NCBI RefSeq assembly: GCF_001897285.1
Contig: NZ_MKSM01000134.1
Location: forward strand, 1-49,872
Reading direction: 5' to 3'
Length of the DNA stretch: 49,872 bases
From: Nitrobacter sp. 62-23
GTDB lineage: Bacteria; Pseudomonadota; Alphaproteobacteria; Rhizobiales; Xanthobacteraceae
Of the stretch, positions 37,205 through 44,414 are shown in pieces. The notes beneath the pieces are model-generated. The model worked only from the letters and a program-made list of their open reading frames with translations, was not told the origin of the DNA and did not search any database. How positions within the stretch are numbered: position 1 is the stretch's first letter; each line of letters opens with the position of its first letter. Position numbers and translations under genes: made by a program.

Positions 37205-37765
37205 ATGATGACATTTCAAGGTCAGACTGAATACAGGCACCGTAGGACCTGGACCCCCTGGGTCTTCGCCATTCTGGCGGTCGCTGTGCTCGCCGGAACT
37301 CATGCCCATGCGGCGGAAGAACCCGATTTGATCTTTCGCCGCTCGACGGTATTCAATCTCCTGACCCCGAATGACAAGCTTGCGACCTATGGCGTCGATG
37401 ACCCGGAGGTCGAGGGCGTCGCGTGTCATTTTACCGTGCCGGAGAAGGGTGGCATCAAGGGCTGGCTGGGAGTGGCGGAGCAGGTTTCGGACATTTCGCT
37501 GTCATGCCGTCAGATCGGGCCGATCCATTTCAAGGGAAAGATGAAACAGGGCGAGGACATGTTCCAGCAGCGGCGCTCGTTGTTCTTCAAGAAGATGCAG
37601 ATCGTGCGCGGCTGCGACGCAAAACGAAACACACTGGTCTACATGGTTTATTCGGACCGGCTGATCGAGGGCTCACCGCAGAATTCGACCTCCTCGGTGC
37701 CGATCATGCCATGGGGCGCCGCGGATACGAACGTGCAGAAATGCGCGGACTTCATTTCCAAATAG
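37205..37765 (+). CDS. creA: CreA family periplasmic protein
   Basis: 186 residues with a signal peptide (WVFAILAVAVLAGTHAHA). CreA signatures: TVFNLLTPNDKLATYGVDDP, VEGVACHFTVPEKGGIKGWL, LSCRQIGPI and KRNTLVYMVYSDRLIEGSPQ followed by NSTSSVPIMPW. CreA is a widespread protein of unknown role. Four cysteines in the mature protein could form disulfides. It stands alone, with a GGAG ribosome binding site. Confidence 0.88.
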   Translation: MMTFQGQTEYRHRRTWTPWVFAILAVAVLAGTHAHAAEEPDLIFRRSTVFNLLTPNDKLATYGVDDPEVEGVACHFTVPEKGGIKGWLGVAEQVSDISLSCRQIGPIHFKGKMKQGEDMFQQRRSLFFKKMQIVRGCDAKRNTLVYMVYSDRLIEGSPQNSTSSVPIMPWGAADTNVQKCADFISK

Positions 37766-37818
37766 GCTTGTCCAAACAGGCTTGGTCAGAACTTGCGAGC
37801 GGTGATTGCGATCGGCAT

Positions 37819-38064
37819 TCACCGCTTCGGGCCGGTGCGTGATATGCACTTGCGCGCGGGAATGACACCGGTCGGCGCGAGCTTTGCGCCCGAGATTTCC
37901 TTGATCTGTCCAGCCGGGCACGACCCGTCGTCGACAAGGATGCGTTCGCCCAGCCGCAGATTGACGATGTCGGCTTCGCGCGACACTTGCGCGGCATTTG
38001 CTGCGGACGCTGCAACAATCAGCACGCCGATCGCGAGAAGCAGCGTGTCGCGGATATCCGGCAA
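37819..38064 (-). CDS. Small secreted hypothetical protein
   Basis: 81 residues, with a signal peptide (TLLLAIGVLIVAASAANA) and a ~55-residue mature part, LRLGERILVDDGSCPAGQIK followed by EISGAKLAPTGVIPARKCIS, with two cysteines probably in a disulfide. Resembles short periplasmic conserved hypotheticals of Bradyrhizobium relatives; function unknown. It converges on creA. Confidence 0.72.
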   Translation of the reverse strand: MPDIRDTLLLAIGVLIVAASAANAAQVSREADIVNLRLGERILVDDGSCPAGQIKEISGAKLAPTGVIPARKCISRTGPKR

Positions 38065-38110
38065 TCCAGGCCTCCCATCATGTCTCGACCGGGCAGGTGC
38101 AGGATCCGGA

Positions 38111-38413
38111 TCAGACTCGTTTATCGTTGCCGAATCTGCGGACCATGCGGCGCTCGACCACGACCGAGCGCAACGCGCCTTGCTCGCCGGCGATCACGCG
38201 TGTCGTAGGCGATCGCGCGACGGTCCGGGCGGTTTTCTTGACCTCGGCGTGAACGATATGAAGCGGCATTCCGATCAGCGATGCCGCGATCTCGGCCTGC
38301 GAGTCGAGATCATCGGTGATCCCGGTGGCCGCGAAGATAGCTTCCTCCAGCGTGGGAGGATCGCGGCGAACCCGCCGGATGCCATATTTCGTCTGCCAGC
38401 CTTCACTCATCAT
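38111..38413 (-). CDS. Conserved hypothetical protein
   Basis: 100 residues: a basic N terminus, then LEEAIFAATGITDDLDSQAE and IAASLIGMPLHIVHAEVKKT, then a basic tail. Cytosolic, predicted helical, family of unknown function. A near-consensus EcfG promoter (38479-38502) lies upstream, so it may belong to the general stress response. It lies 46 bp upstream of the small secreted-protein gene at 37819-38064 on the same strand, so the two may share a transcript. Confidence 0.65.
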   Translation of the reverse strand: MMSEGWQTKYGIRRVRRDPPTLEEAIFAATGITDDLDSQAEIAASLIGMPLHIVHAEVKKTARTVARSPTTRVIAGEQGALRSVVVERRMVRRFGNDKRV

Positions 38414-38714
38414 GTGCCTCTATTCACCTCAATGACATTGACAGCATCGCGCTTCAGCGCGTGCCTGACTTTTCAAAGAACGCCGCTTCTTCCGCTTGTT
38501 CCGTACACAACGTCGTTGATTCGATTCAAAATCGGAACCTACGCATAAAGCGGCGCGAACCGTTCAATCTAACGCCATCGCTTGAGTCCGATTCACCTGC
38601 GTTAAATCAGCCTCTTCGGTTTCCACTTTGCGTGAGCGCGACTCTTCGAGTCGAAATCATGCCCCAGGAAATCCTAAGCTGCATCTCAATACGGGATTTG
38701 CCGTAGCAATACAG
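38414..38714. other. Spacer upstream of the 38111-38413 gene
   Basis: 301 bp with no credible gene. It holds the candidate EcfG promoter at 38479-38502 and a small GACTC-TTC-GAGTC hairpin near 38640. Nothing else recognised. Confidence 0.5.
38479..38502 (-). promoter_or_regulatory. Possible EcfG-type promoter
   Basis: Minus strand GGAAC (38498-38502), 15-bp spacer, CGTT (38479-38482). The spacer is 1-2 bp shorter than the best EcfG sites, so this is tentative. It lies 66 bp upstream of the 38413 start. Confidence 0.25.
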
Positions 38715-39515
38715 CTATGCATTTTGACGCGCCGGTGGGCTTTTCCCGCCGGATTCGGTTGTGCATTTCGACGTCCCGGCGCCGGGAGCAGGTGCCTTCA
38801 TCCGCCGCTCATCGTCAGCCGGGACTGGTGCCGCTTCGGGAAAATGCTGCGGCCATCGTTTCAGCGCGGCATGGCCCGCGTCGGTCAGGGCATAGATTCC
38901 GCGGTCGACGCGGTCGAACCATCCGTAGACGTTGTGGAGAAGGATTTTTCCGGCATCCGGATTTTCCGGCCTCAGCTCCCGCACGCGGCGCGGACCCACG
39001 GCCATTGCGGCCGCACAGCTCAACGCCTGCTGGCGGTAGGCCGTCATGATCGGCATCCGTGAGGTGCCACCGGCAACCGGATCGCCCTTGCGGCGCTGGT
39101 GTTCCGTGACCAGCCGGGAACGTTTTTTGGGATTCCGGCGCGGGTTGACGGTGGCCGGCGCGACCAGCACTTCGACGCCGCCATGGTCAGTTACGCCGAG
39201 CATCCCGAAGCCGAGCCGCCGGCACAGGTTGCGATAGCGAGCATCGCTCTCGCGGCCTTTGCCGCGCGCTGACAGCCTGGCGGCAAGCCAGACCTCATCA
39301 CAGGCGCCGGCGCGTTCGACGCCTTGAAGGATCAATTCGAGATTGAAGCTGAGCTTCAATTCGCCGATCACCACAAGAGGCGGATCGTCGCCGCTCAGCG
39401 CCACCAGATCGCAGCCGCCGACTTCGCCCTTGACCGTGAAACCAAGGCTTTCAAGATGACGTTTAACCGGAAGATAAAGAGCGGTTTCCACGTTGCGGCA
39501 CTCCGGACGACTCAC
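38715..39515 (-). CDS. DUF2161 family protein (PD-(D/E)XK nuclease-like)
   Basis: 266 residues. Its N-terminal domain has the nuclease-like core LPVKRHLESLGFTVKGEVGG followed by CDLVAL...VVIGELKLSF, with Asp and the E-x-K pair of PD-(D/E)XK folds. The middle has RYRNLCRRLGFGMLGVTDHG, and the C-terminal part (about 150-235) is a winged-helix-like MTAYRQQALSCAAAM...GIYALTDAGHAALKRWP. This architecture is DUF2161, sometimes called phosphodiesterase; activity unproven. It begins 12 bp after the fabA stop, so the two are likely co-transcribed. Confidence 0.82.
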   Translation of the reverse strand: MSRPECRNVETALYLPVKRHLESLGFTVKGEVGGCDLVALSGDDPPLVVIGELKLSFNLELILQGVERAGACDEVWLAARLSARGKGRESDARYRNLCRRLGFGMLGVTDHGGVEVLVAPATVNPRRNPKKRSRLVTEHQRRKGDPVAGGTSRMPIMTAYRQQALSCAAAMAVGPRRVRELRPENPDAGKILLHNVYGWFDRVDRGIYALTDAGHAALKRWPQHFPEAAPVPADDERRMKAPAPGAGTSKCTTESGGKSPPARQNA

Positions 39516-39527
39516 GACTTGAAGTTA

Positions 39528-40070
39528 TCAGACAGTCGTTTCAACTGACGAGTCGGGAAGGTGCTTAAACAGGCCCATCCTGAGACCGCTGGCGCGATAG
39601 ATCACCTCGCCATCGGCGCAGACTGTGCCGTCGGCAATCGCCATCACCAGTTTCGAACGCAGGACGCGCTTGATGTCCACGGTGTAGGAAACCGTGCTGA
39701 CGTCCGGCTGGATCTGGCCCGTGAACTTCAGGTTGCCGACGCCAAGGGCACGAGCCCGCACGTTCCGGTCGCGGCCGAGCCAGACCAGATAAAATCCCAC
39801 CATCTGCCAGAGTCCGTCGAGGCCAAGGCAGCCGGGCATCACCGGATCGTTGTGAAAGTGGCAGCGGAAAAACCAAAGGTCCGGTTTGATATCGAGTTCC
39901 GTGCGCACCAGTCCGCGGCCGTACCGCCCGCCGTTTTCCGTGATCTCCGTGATGCGGTCGAACATCAGCATCGGCGGCAGCGGGAGTTTCGGTTCCGCTG
40001 CGCCGAACATTTCGCCCCGGCCGCAGGCCAGCAGATCCTCGTAGTCGTAGCTGCTGCGGAGATTTAACAT
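39528..40070 (-). CDS. fabA: 3-hydroxydecanoyl-ACP dehydratase/isomerase
   Basis: 180 residues, hot-dog fold. The catalytic motif [20 protein letters not shown] gives His71 and Asp85, the residues that dehydrate and isomerise the C10 intermediate. [18 protein letters not shown] and [13 protein letters not shown] match the family N terminus. It introduces the cis double bond in anaerobic-type unsaturated fatty acid synthesis. The usual partner fabB is not next to it here; DUF2161 follows instead. Confidence 0.93.
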   Translation of the reverse strand: MLNLRSSYDYEDLLACGRGEMFGAAEPKLPLPPMLMFDRITEITENGGRYGRGLVRTELDIKPDLWFFRCHFHNDPVMPGCLGLDGLWQMVGFYLVWLGRDRNVRARALGVGNLKFTGQIQPDVSTVSYTVDIKRVLRSKLVMAIADGTVCADGEVIYRASGLRMGLFKHLPDSSVETTV

Positions 40071-40258
40071 GCGTTGCTGATCCTGCAGGAAACACTGAGG
40101 AAAAGGAAACGGTCAACAGCAAGATTGGTCGATTTCTAAGTTGCCGGCCGGGATATTAAGGTACCCGCGACGGTGCCGCTCGATTGAAGGACGGGAGCCT
40201 TAACATCGGGTTACTACGGCGATGTTGTATTCAATATGATATAACGTGTAGTCAAGTT

Positions 40259-40939
40259 CTAAATACGTCCACGCACGGGAACCAGTGCTCCGGTCACCGC
40301 ACTTGCCGCATCACTTGCCAGAAACAGGATGACGTTCGCCAGTTCATCCGCCGTTACCCAGGTCGCGAAGTCTGCTTTGGGCATGTCCTTGCGATTGGCG
40401 GGCGTGTCGATGATGGTGGGCAGCACGGCATTGACGGTGACCTTGCCCTTCAGTTCCGCGGCGAGTGCTTCGGTCAGACGATGCACCCCGGCTTTCGAGG
40501 CGGCATAGGCGCCCATGCCGGCGCCAGCCTGCAATGCCGCCATCGCGCCGATGTTGATGATGCGCCCCGCGCCGGATGCAAGCAGATGCGGGATCGCGGC
40601 CCGCGAGGCGTTGAGCGCCGTGGCCACGTTGATCGCGTAGAGGCGCTGCCAGGTGCTTGGGTCGCCATCAGCGACGGTTTCGAATGCGAACGCGCCGGCG
40701 ATATTGATGAGGACGTCGAGCCGGCCGAAATGTGAAGCCGCCGCATCGATAGCCTTCATGGCCAGCGCCGCATCGGACAGATCGACGCCGCCGAGGTGGA
40801 TCCGGCTGGTCGTGGCGTCGCCGTCCGCCGCCGTCCGGTCGATGCAGGCCACGCGCGCGCCGCACGCGATGGCGGCATCCGCGACGACCTTGCCGAGCGC
40901 GCCAGAGGCTCCGGTGATGACGACGACTTTTCCGTGCAT
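40259..40939 (-). CDS. SDR family oxidoreductase with altered active site
   Basis: 226 residues from the ATG at 40939 (MHGKVVVITGASGALGKVVA). The NAD(P) loop is TGASGALG and the structural motif is INIAGAF. The Tyr-x3-Lys pair is present (GAYAASKAG). The catalytic Ser expected 13 residues before that Tyr is replaced by Ala (INIGAMAALQAG), so the enzyme may be weak or act differently. Substrate unknown. It follows the YghU-type gene by 46 bp, in the same direction. Confidence 0.82.
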   Translation of the reverse strand: MHGKVVVITGASGALGKVVADAAIACGARVACIDRTAADGDATTSRIHLGGVDLSDAALAMKAIDAAASHFGRLDVLINIAGAFAFETVADGDPSTWQRLYAINVATALNASRAAIPHLLASGAGRIINIGAMAALQAGAGMGAYAASKAGVHRLTEALAAELKGKVTVNAVLPTIIDTPANRKDMPKADFATWVTADELANVILFLASDAASAVTGALVPVRGRI

Positions 40940-40985
40940 GAAGGAGTCTCCCAGGTCGGTAACGACGGCAGATGATGCGGGCGCG

Positions 40986-41858
40986 TCAGGCCGGCTTCGC
41001 CAGTTTGTCCTGCGTTCGCGTCTCGAAATCGGAGGCGTCGTGGCGCTCGTGGAGTTGGCTCGCAGGATCGCCGGAGGAACGGTTGACCATGCGGCCACGT
41101 TTCACCGCGGGCCGCGCGCCGATCTGCCGGGTCCAGCGCTGCACGTTTCTGTAGCTCTGGACGTCGAGAAAGGTGGCGCTGTCGCCGTAGAGCAGGCCCT
41201 GGGCGAGGCCGCCGTACCATGGCCATACCGCGATATCCGCGATCGTGTATTCGGGGCCGGCAAGGTATTCGTTGTCCTTGAGCCGGCGGTCCAGCACGTC
41301 CATCTGCCGCTTGGTCTCCATGGCGAAGCGGTTGATGGCGTATTCGATCTTCTCCGGCGCATAGTTGTAGAAATGGCCGAAGCCGCCGCCGAGATAGGGC
41401 GCGCTGCCCATCTGCCAGAACAGCCACGACAGGCATTCGGCACGCGCCGCCGGGGTCTTCGGAATGAAGGCGTCGAATTTCTCCGCAAGATGCAGAAGGA
41501 TCGCGCCGGATTCAAACACGCGGAACGGCTCAGGTCCGGAGCGGTCCATGAGCGCCGGAATCTTCGAGTTCGGGTTGATCTCGACAAAACCCGAGCCGAA
41601 CTGCTCGCCGTCGATCCGGATCATCCAGGCGTCATACTCCGCGCCGGTGTGGCCAAGCGCGAGCAACTCCTCGAACATGATCGTGACCTTCTGGCCGTTC
41701 GGCGTTCCCCGCGAATAAAGCTGGAAGGGGTGCTTGCCGACGGGCAGCGCCTTTTCGTGGGTCGTTCCCGCGGTGGGGCGGTTGACGGACGCAAATCTGC
41801 CGCCGTTCTCCTTATCAAACGTCCAGACTTTGGGCGGCGTATAAGGTGCATCGGTCAT
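40986..41858 (-). CDS. yghU: Glutathione-dependent disulfide-bond oxidoreductase, YghU/YfcG type
   Basis: 290 residues from the ATG at 41858 (MTDAPYTPPKVWTFDKENGG), which has the N-terminal extension of YghU. Motifs: FASVNRPTAGTTHEKALPVG, FQLYSRGTPNGQKVTIMFEE, NPNSKIPALMDRSGPEPFRV and FESGAILLHLAEKFDAFIP; C-terminal helical GST domain ending near RRMVNRSSGDP. It belongs to the nu-class GSTs, which reduce small disulfides and peroxides with two bound glutathiones. A longer frame upstream is rejected, because MTDAPYTPPK is the family start. Confidence 0.9.
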   Translation of the reverse strand: MTDAPYTPPKVWTFDKENGGRFASVNRPTAGTTHEKALPVGKHPFQLYSRGTPNGQKVTIMFEELLALGHTGAEYDAWMIRIDGEQFGSGFVEINPNSKIPALMDRSGPEPFRVFESGAILLHLAEKFDAFIPKTPAARAECLSWLFWQMGSAPYLGGGFGHFYNYAPEKIEYAINRFAMETKRQMDVLDRRLKDNEYLAGPEYTIADIAVWPWYGGLAQGLLYGDSATFLDVQSYRNVQRWTRQIGARPAVKRGRMVNRSSGDPASQLHERHDASDFETRTQDKLAKPA

Positions 41859-41983
41859 CAAGGAAGCTCCGGAAAAAAGCGCGATTTTTGAGGGGTCAGT
41901 TAGACCTGAATGGCCAAACGTGCAAGCACACGGGCGCGAGACGGAACGAATGAAGAAGGTCGCACGTTGACGGAAAAGCCAAG

Positions 41984-42673
41984 ATGAAAACACGCCGTAC
42001 CTCAAAATCCGCCCGGACCATTCTCGCGATCGATGTCGGCGGGTCTCACGTCAAGGTGATGACCAGCAAGGATCGGGTCAAACGCGCGTTCGAATCCGGA
42101 CCCGACCTCACCGCGAAAGAAATGGTGCGCAAGGTCAAGGCGCTGACGAAGGACTGGTCCTGCGACGTCATCTCCATTGGCTATCCCGGTCCTGTCGCCG
42201 GCAATCGCCCGCTGCGCGATCCCTTCAACCTAGGCAAGGGATGGAGGGGTTTTGACTTCCAGAAGGCGTTCGGCAAACCGACCAGGGTCGTCAACGATGC
42301 GCTGATGCAGGCGCTCGGTGGTTACCGGGGAGGGCGGATGCTGTTTCTCGGGCTCGGCACCGGCCTTGGCTCCGCGATAATCGCCGATGGCGAACTGGAG
42401 CCGATGGAGTTGGGCCACCTGCCGTATCGGAAGGGCAAGACTTACGAGGACTATGCCGGAGAGGCCGGGCGCGAGCGTCGCGGCGACAAAAAATGGCGCA
42501 AGCATGTGACCGATATCGTCAGGCAACTTACCGCCGCGCTGGAGCCCGACGAGGTGCTGATCGGCGGCGGTAATGTCGAACATCTCGACACGCTGCCGGC
42601 GAAATCGCGCCGCGGTGACAACGCCGATGCGTTCGAGGGCGGATTCCGGCTGTGGAAGGGCAAGTGGTGTTAA
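41984..42673 (+). CDS. ROK/polyphosphate-glucokinase-like protein
   Basis: 229 residues of the ASKHA sugar-kinase fold. The phosphate-1 loop is ILAIDVGGSHVKVM, the central acidic residue lies in SIGYPGPVAG...VNDALMQALGGY, and the phosphate-2 loop is LGLGTGLGSAII. The ROK zinc Cys cluster is absent, and the lysine-rich EDYAGEAGRERRGDKKWRKH follows, resembling polyphosphate glucokinases and short ROK homologues. Probably phosphorylates glucose or a related sugar. Divergent from yghU. Confidence 0.78.
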   Translation: MKTRRTSKSARTILAIDVGGSHVKVMTSKDRVKRAFESGPDLTAKEMVRKVKALTKDWSCDVISIGYPGPVAGNRPLRDPFNLGKGWRGFDFQKAFGKPTRVVNDALMQALGGYRGGRMLFLGLGTGLGSAIIADGELEPMELGHLPYRKGKTYEDYAGEAGRERRGDKKWRKHVTDIVRQLTAALEPDEVLIGGGNVEHLDTLPAKSRRGDNADAFEGGFRLWKGKWC

Positions 42674-42872
42674 GCGTGGGCCGCAATAGCGGAGCGCGTT
42701 CTTCCTTCATTTGCGGGAGGCGGATGAGCTTGCGCCATCGACCCTACGAGGTCTGAGCGTGAAAAAGCGCGATGACGATGACAAATAGATTCAGGGACGG
42801 CGCGCCGGTTCGGCGCGCGCGTTCGTCGGAATTTGAATGGCCCTGCGGTCGTCGACCGTTTATGGTCAGCCC

Positions 42873-43232
42873 ATGTCGCGACTTCTGTGCCTATCGATCG
42901 CCATCGTCCTGTCGCTCTCGTCTGTTGCGGCGGAAGCTGCGCCGCGTCACAAAAAGCAGGTGCAGCGCCAGCACAATTATGGCTTTCTGCCGGGCTATCG
43001 CCAGCCGTTGAACAACGCCGCGCCGCTGTTCAAGCAGGAGCCGGTCGTGCTGCGCAACGCACGCCGCGAGCGGCGCCATTGGTTCATCGGTCCGACCCCG
43101 TATTACTACTGGTATGACGGCACGCCGTATTACTTCGGCCGCCCCGGCTTTTACCGCGGCCGCTATAACGGCGGCAGCATCGGCCCGTGCTGGACGCAAA
43201 CGCCGATCGGACCGGTGTGGACGTGCGGGTGA
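42873..43232 (+). CDS. Secreted Tyr/Gly-rich small protein
   Basis: 119 residues with a signal peptide (LLCLSIAIVLSLSSVAAEAA). The mature part is basic, then aromatic-rich, PTPYYYWYDGTPYYFGRPGF followed by YRGRYNGGSIGPCWTQTPIG, ending in two cysteines (CWTQTPIGPVWTCG). A short exported protein of unknown function, typical of Bradyrhizobium relatives. The ATG at 42873 is used because it directly starts the signal peptide. Confidence 0.7.
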   Translation: MSRLLCLSIAIVLSLSSVAAEAAPRHKKQVQRQHNYGFLPGYRQPLNNAAPLFKQEPVVLRNARRERRHWFIGPTPYYYWYDGTPYYFGRPGFYRGRYNGGSIGPCWTQTPIGPVWTCG

Positions 43233-43275
43233 TGATAGCAAGATGAAACCGCGGACAATCACCGCGTCTTCGCCA

Positions 43276-43305
43276 ACACTCATACATATAACACTCATAC
43301 ATATA
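43276..43305. repeat. Two exact 15-bp tandem repeats
   Basis: ACACTCATACATATA twice without gap (43276-43290, 43291-43305). Confidence 0.9.
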
Positions 43306-44051
43306 CAGGTCGGCGGCTTTAACAGGATCGACCCACGGGCAAGTTTCTTTGCCTTTCTCAAGATGCAATGCAGATGCCTTTACCTCTGCGACCAGGAAGA
43401 CATCACCTCACCGACACCATTTGACGTGCGCGTCGGACGCCAACCAGCCTTCGACTACGTGTTCAGCCTGACGCAACCGCGCAGTGCGCCGCCTTCGCGC
43501 AACTCGCGCATCCTGTGAAAGTTCGTAAGTCCACATCGTATCGCTTCGTCTCTGCAGCCTAAGCAGAAGCGCTGGCGGCGGTTTCGTGCGCGGGCAGGCG
43601 GCCTCAACGACAAATGGCTTGTTTAGGAAACCTTTACGAAACGGAGTCACGTAGTCCGCCCATGACAATGCGCGCGCTGCAAACTTAGTCATCTAGTTAT
43701 CACATAAGATGCTGCTGCGCTTTCCGTCAGCAGAAGTCGTCAGCCTCGTCAGCGCTCGCAGCAAACTCCATCCTGTTTTTTGTGTTGGGATTTGCCCGCT
43801 AATAATAGCGTTTATGCTTAAACAAGACGACTGTTTGAATTGCTAAGACGACGAAGTGCCTCTGTGCGCAATCGACATCGGCATCACCGATCGCGCGTGC
43901 TCAATGTTGTGTAGTTGATCGACCGGTCGCGATTACCGCAGAGGAGGTCGTCGCATCGCGCATGGGTTGCGCCGTTGCAAAAACCAAAAACTCCGGTCTA
44001 TGTTAAAACATCATCTGGGATAGATTCCACCCAACTGCCGCAAGGCTGATG

Positions 44052-44083
44052 ACTTCCACTGCGGTCTTGACCGCGGTGGAAGT
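44052..44083. promoter_or_regulatory. 32-bp near-perfect inverted repeat upstream of nxrA
   Basis: ACTTCCAC-T-GCGGTC (44052-44066), TT, GACCGC-G-GTGGAAGT (44069-44083). Fourteen Watson-Crick pairs plus one T-G position, with only 2 bases between the arms. A dyad operator or a cruciform is more likely than a plain hairpin. Confidence 0.6.
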
Positions 44084-44095
44084 GTTCACCTCTAA

Positions 44096-44233
44096 CACCA
44101 CCCGAGTGGTGGATTTCGTTTGCCTGCAAATGAGCGGGCGGACTCTCGCCGCGACTGATCCTGCGCGCGACGAACGACGGGAGGAATAACACCTCCCGGC
44201 GAAGGATAGTCTGTTGGAGAAGGTAGAGGCGCG
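44096..44233 (+). promoter_or_regulatory. nxrA leader, copy A of a repeated structured element
   Basis: Hairpin CACCAC-CCGA-GTGGTG (44096-44111), then GTTTGCCTGC, GGCGG, CTCTCGCCGCG, GATCCTGCGCGC, GACGAAC, a hairpin CGGGAGG...CCTCCCG (44179-44199), GGCGAAGGA and GGAGAAGG. The same order of blocks occurs at 48177-48320. It is the 5' leader of the small ORF and nxrA. Confidence 0.55.
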
Positions 44234-44362
44234 ATGAGCGGTGTCGATATAGCGGCCAGGCGAGAACCAGAGACTGGACGAAGTACGGCTCCGTACGACG
44301 GCGGTTGGTTTACGGATGAGTACGCCAACGGCCGGATGGGCAAGATAAAAGAATCTAAGTGA
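44234..44362 (+). CDS. Possible 42-residue small protein upstream of nxrA
   Basis: Short ORF: MSGVDIAARREPETGRSTAP followed by YDGGWFTDEYANGRMGKIKE and SK. A good Shine-Dalgarno (GGAGAAGG) precedes the ATG by about 10-15 bp, and it ends 52 bp before nxrA. No family recognised; soluble and polar. It could be a leader/regulatory peptide or a small accessory subunit, or chance. Confidence 0.4.
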   Translation: MSGVDIAARREPETGRSTAPYDGGWFTDEYANGRMGKIKESK

Positions 44363-44414
44363 CAGAATGTGAGTGACGGCCGCGCGGCCGGACGAACACA
44401 CCGAGGAGACGCTT

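Larger units (their letters stand above)
43233..44233. other. Gene-poor 1-kb region before the nxr cluster
   Basis: Lower-GC stretch with no convincing gene. A minus-strand frame at 43408-43692 has no recognisable family. It contains two exact 15-bp tandem copies of ACACTCATACATATA (43276-43305), a 32-bp inverted repeat (44052-44083) and copy A of the leader repeat (44096-44233). Confidence 0.6.

Noticed and set aside
43964-43979. Sigma-54 -24/-12 promoter (GGGTTGC-GCCG-TTGCA)
   Set aside because: Only GG-N10-GC and TTGCA fit; the -24 half lacks CAC. It is also 430 bp upstream of nxrA, so chance is likely.
44096-44233. Known riboswitch class (glycine, Moco, cobalamin) in the nxrA leader
   Set aside because: GGCGAAGG and GGAGA fragments recall the glycine aptamer, but the conserved core order and the Moco or cobalamin boxes are not found. 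Reported only as an unassigned repeated leader.
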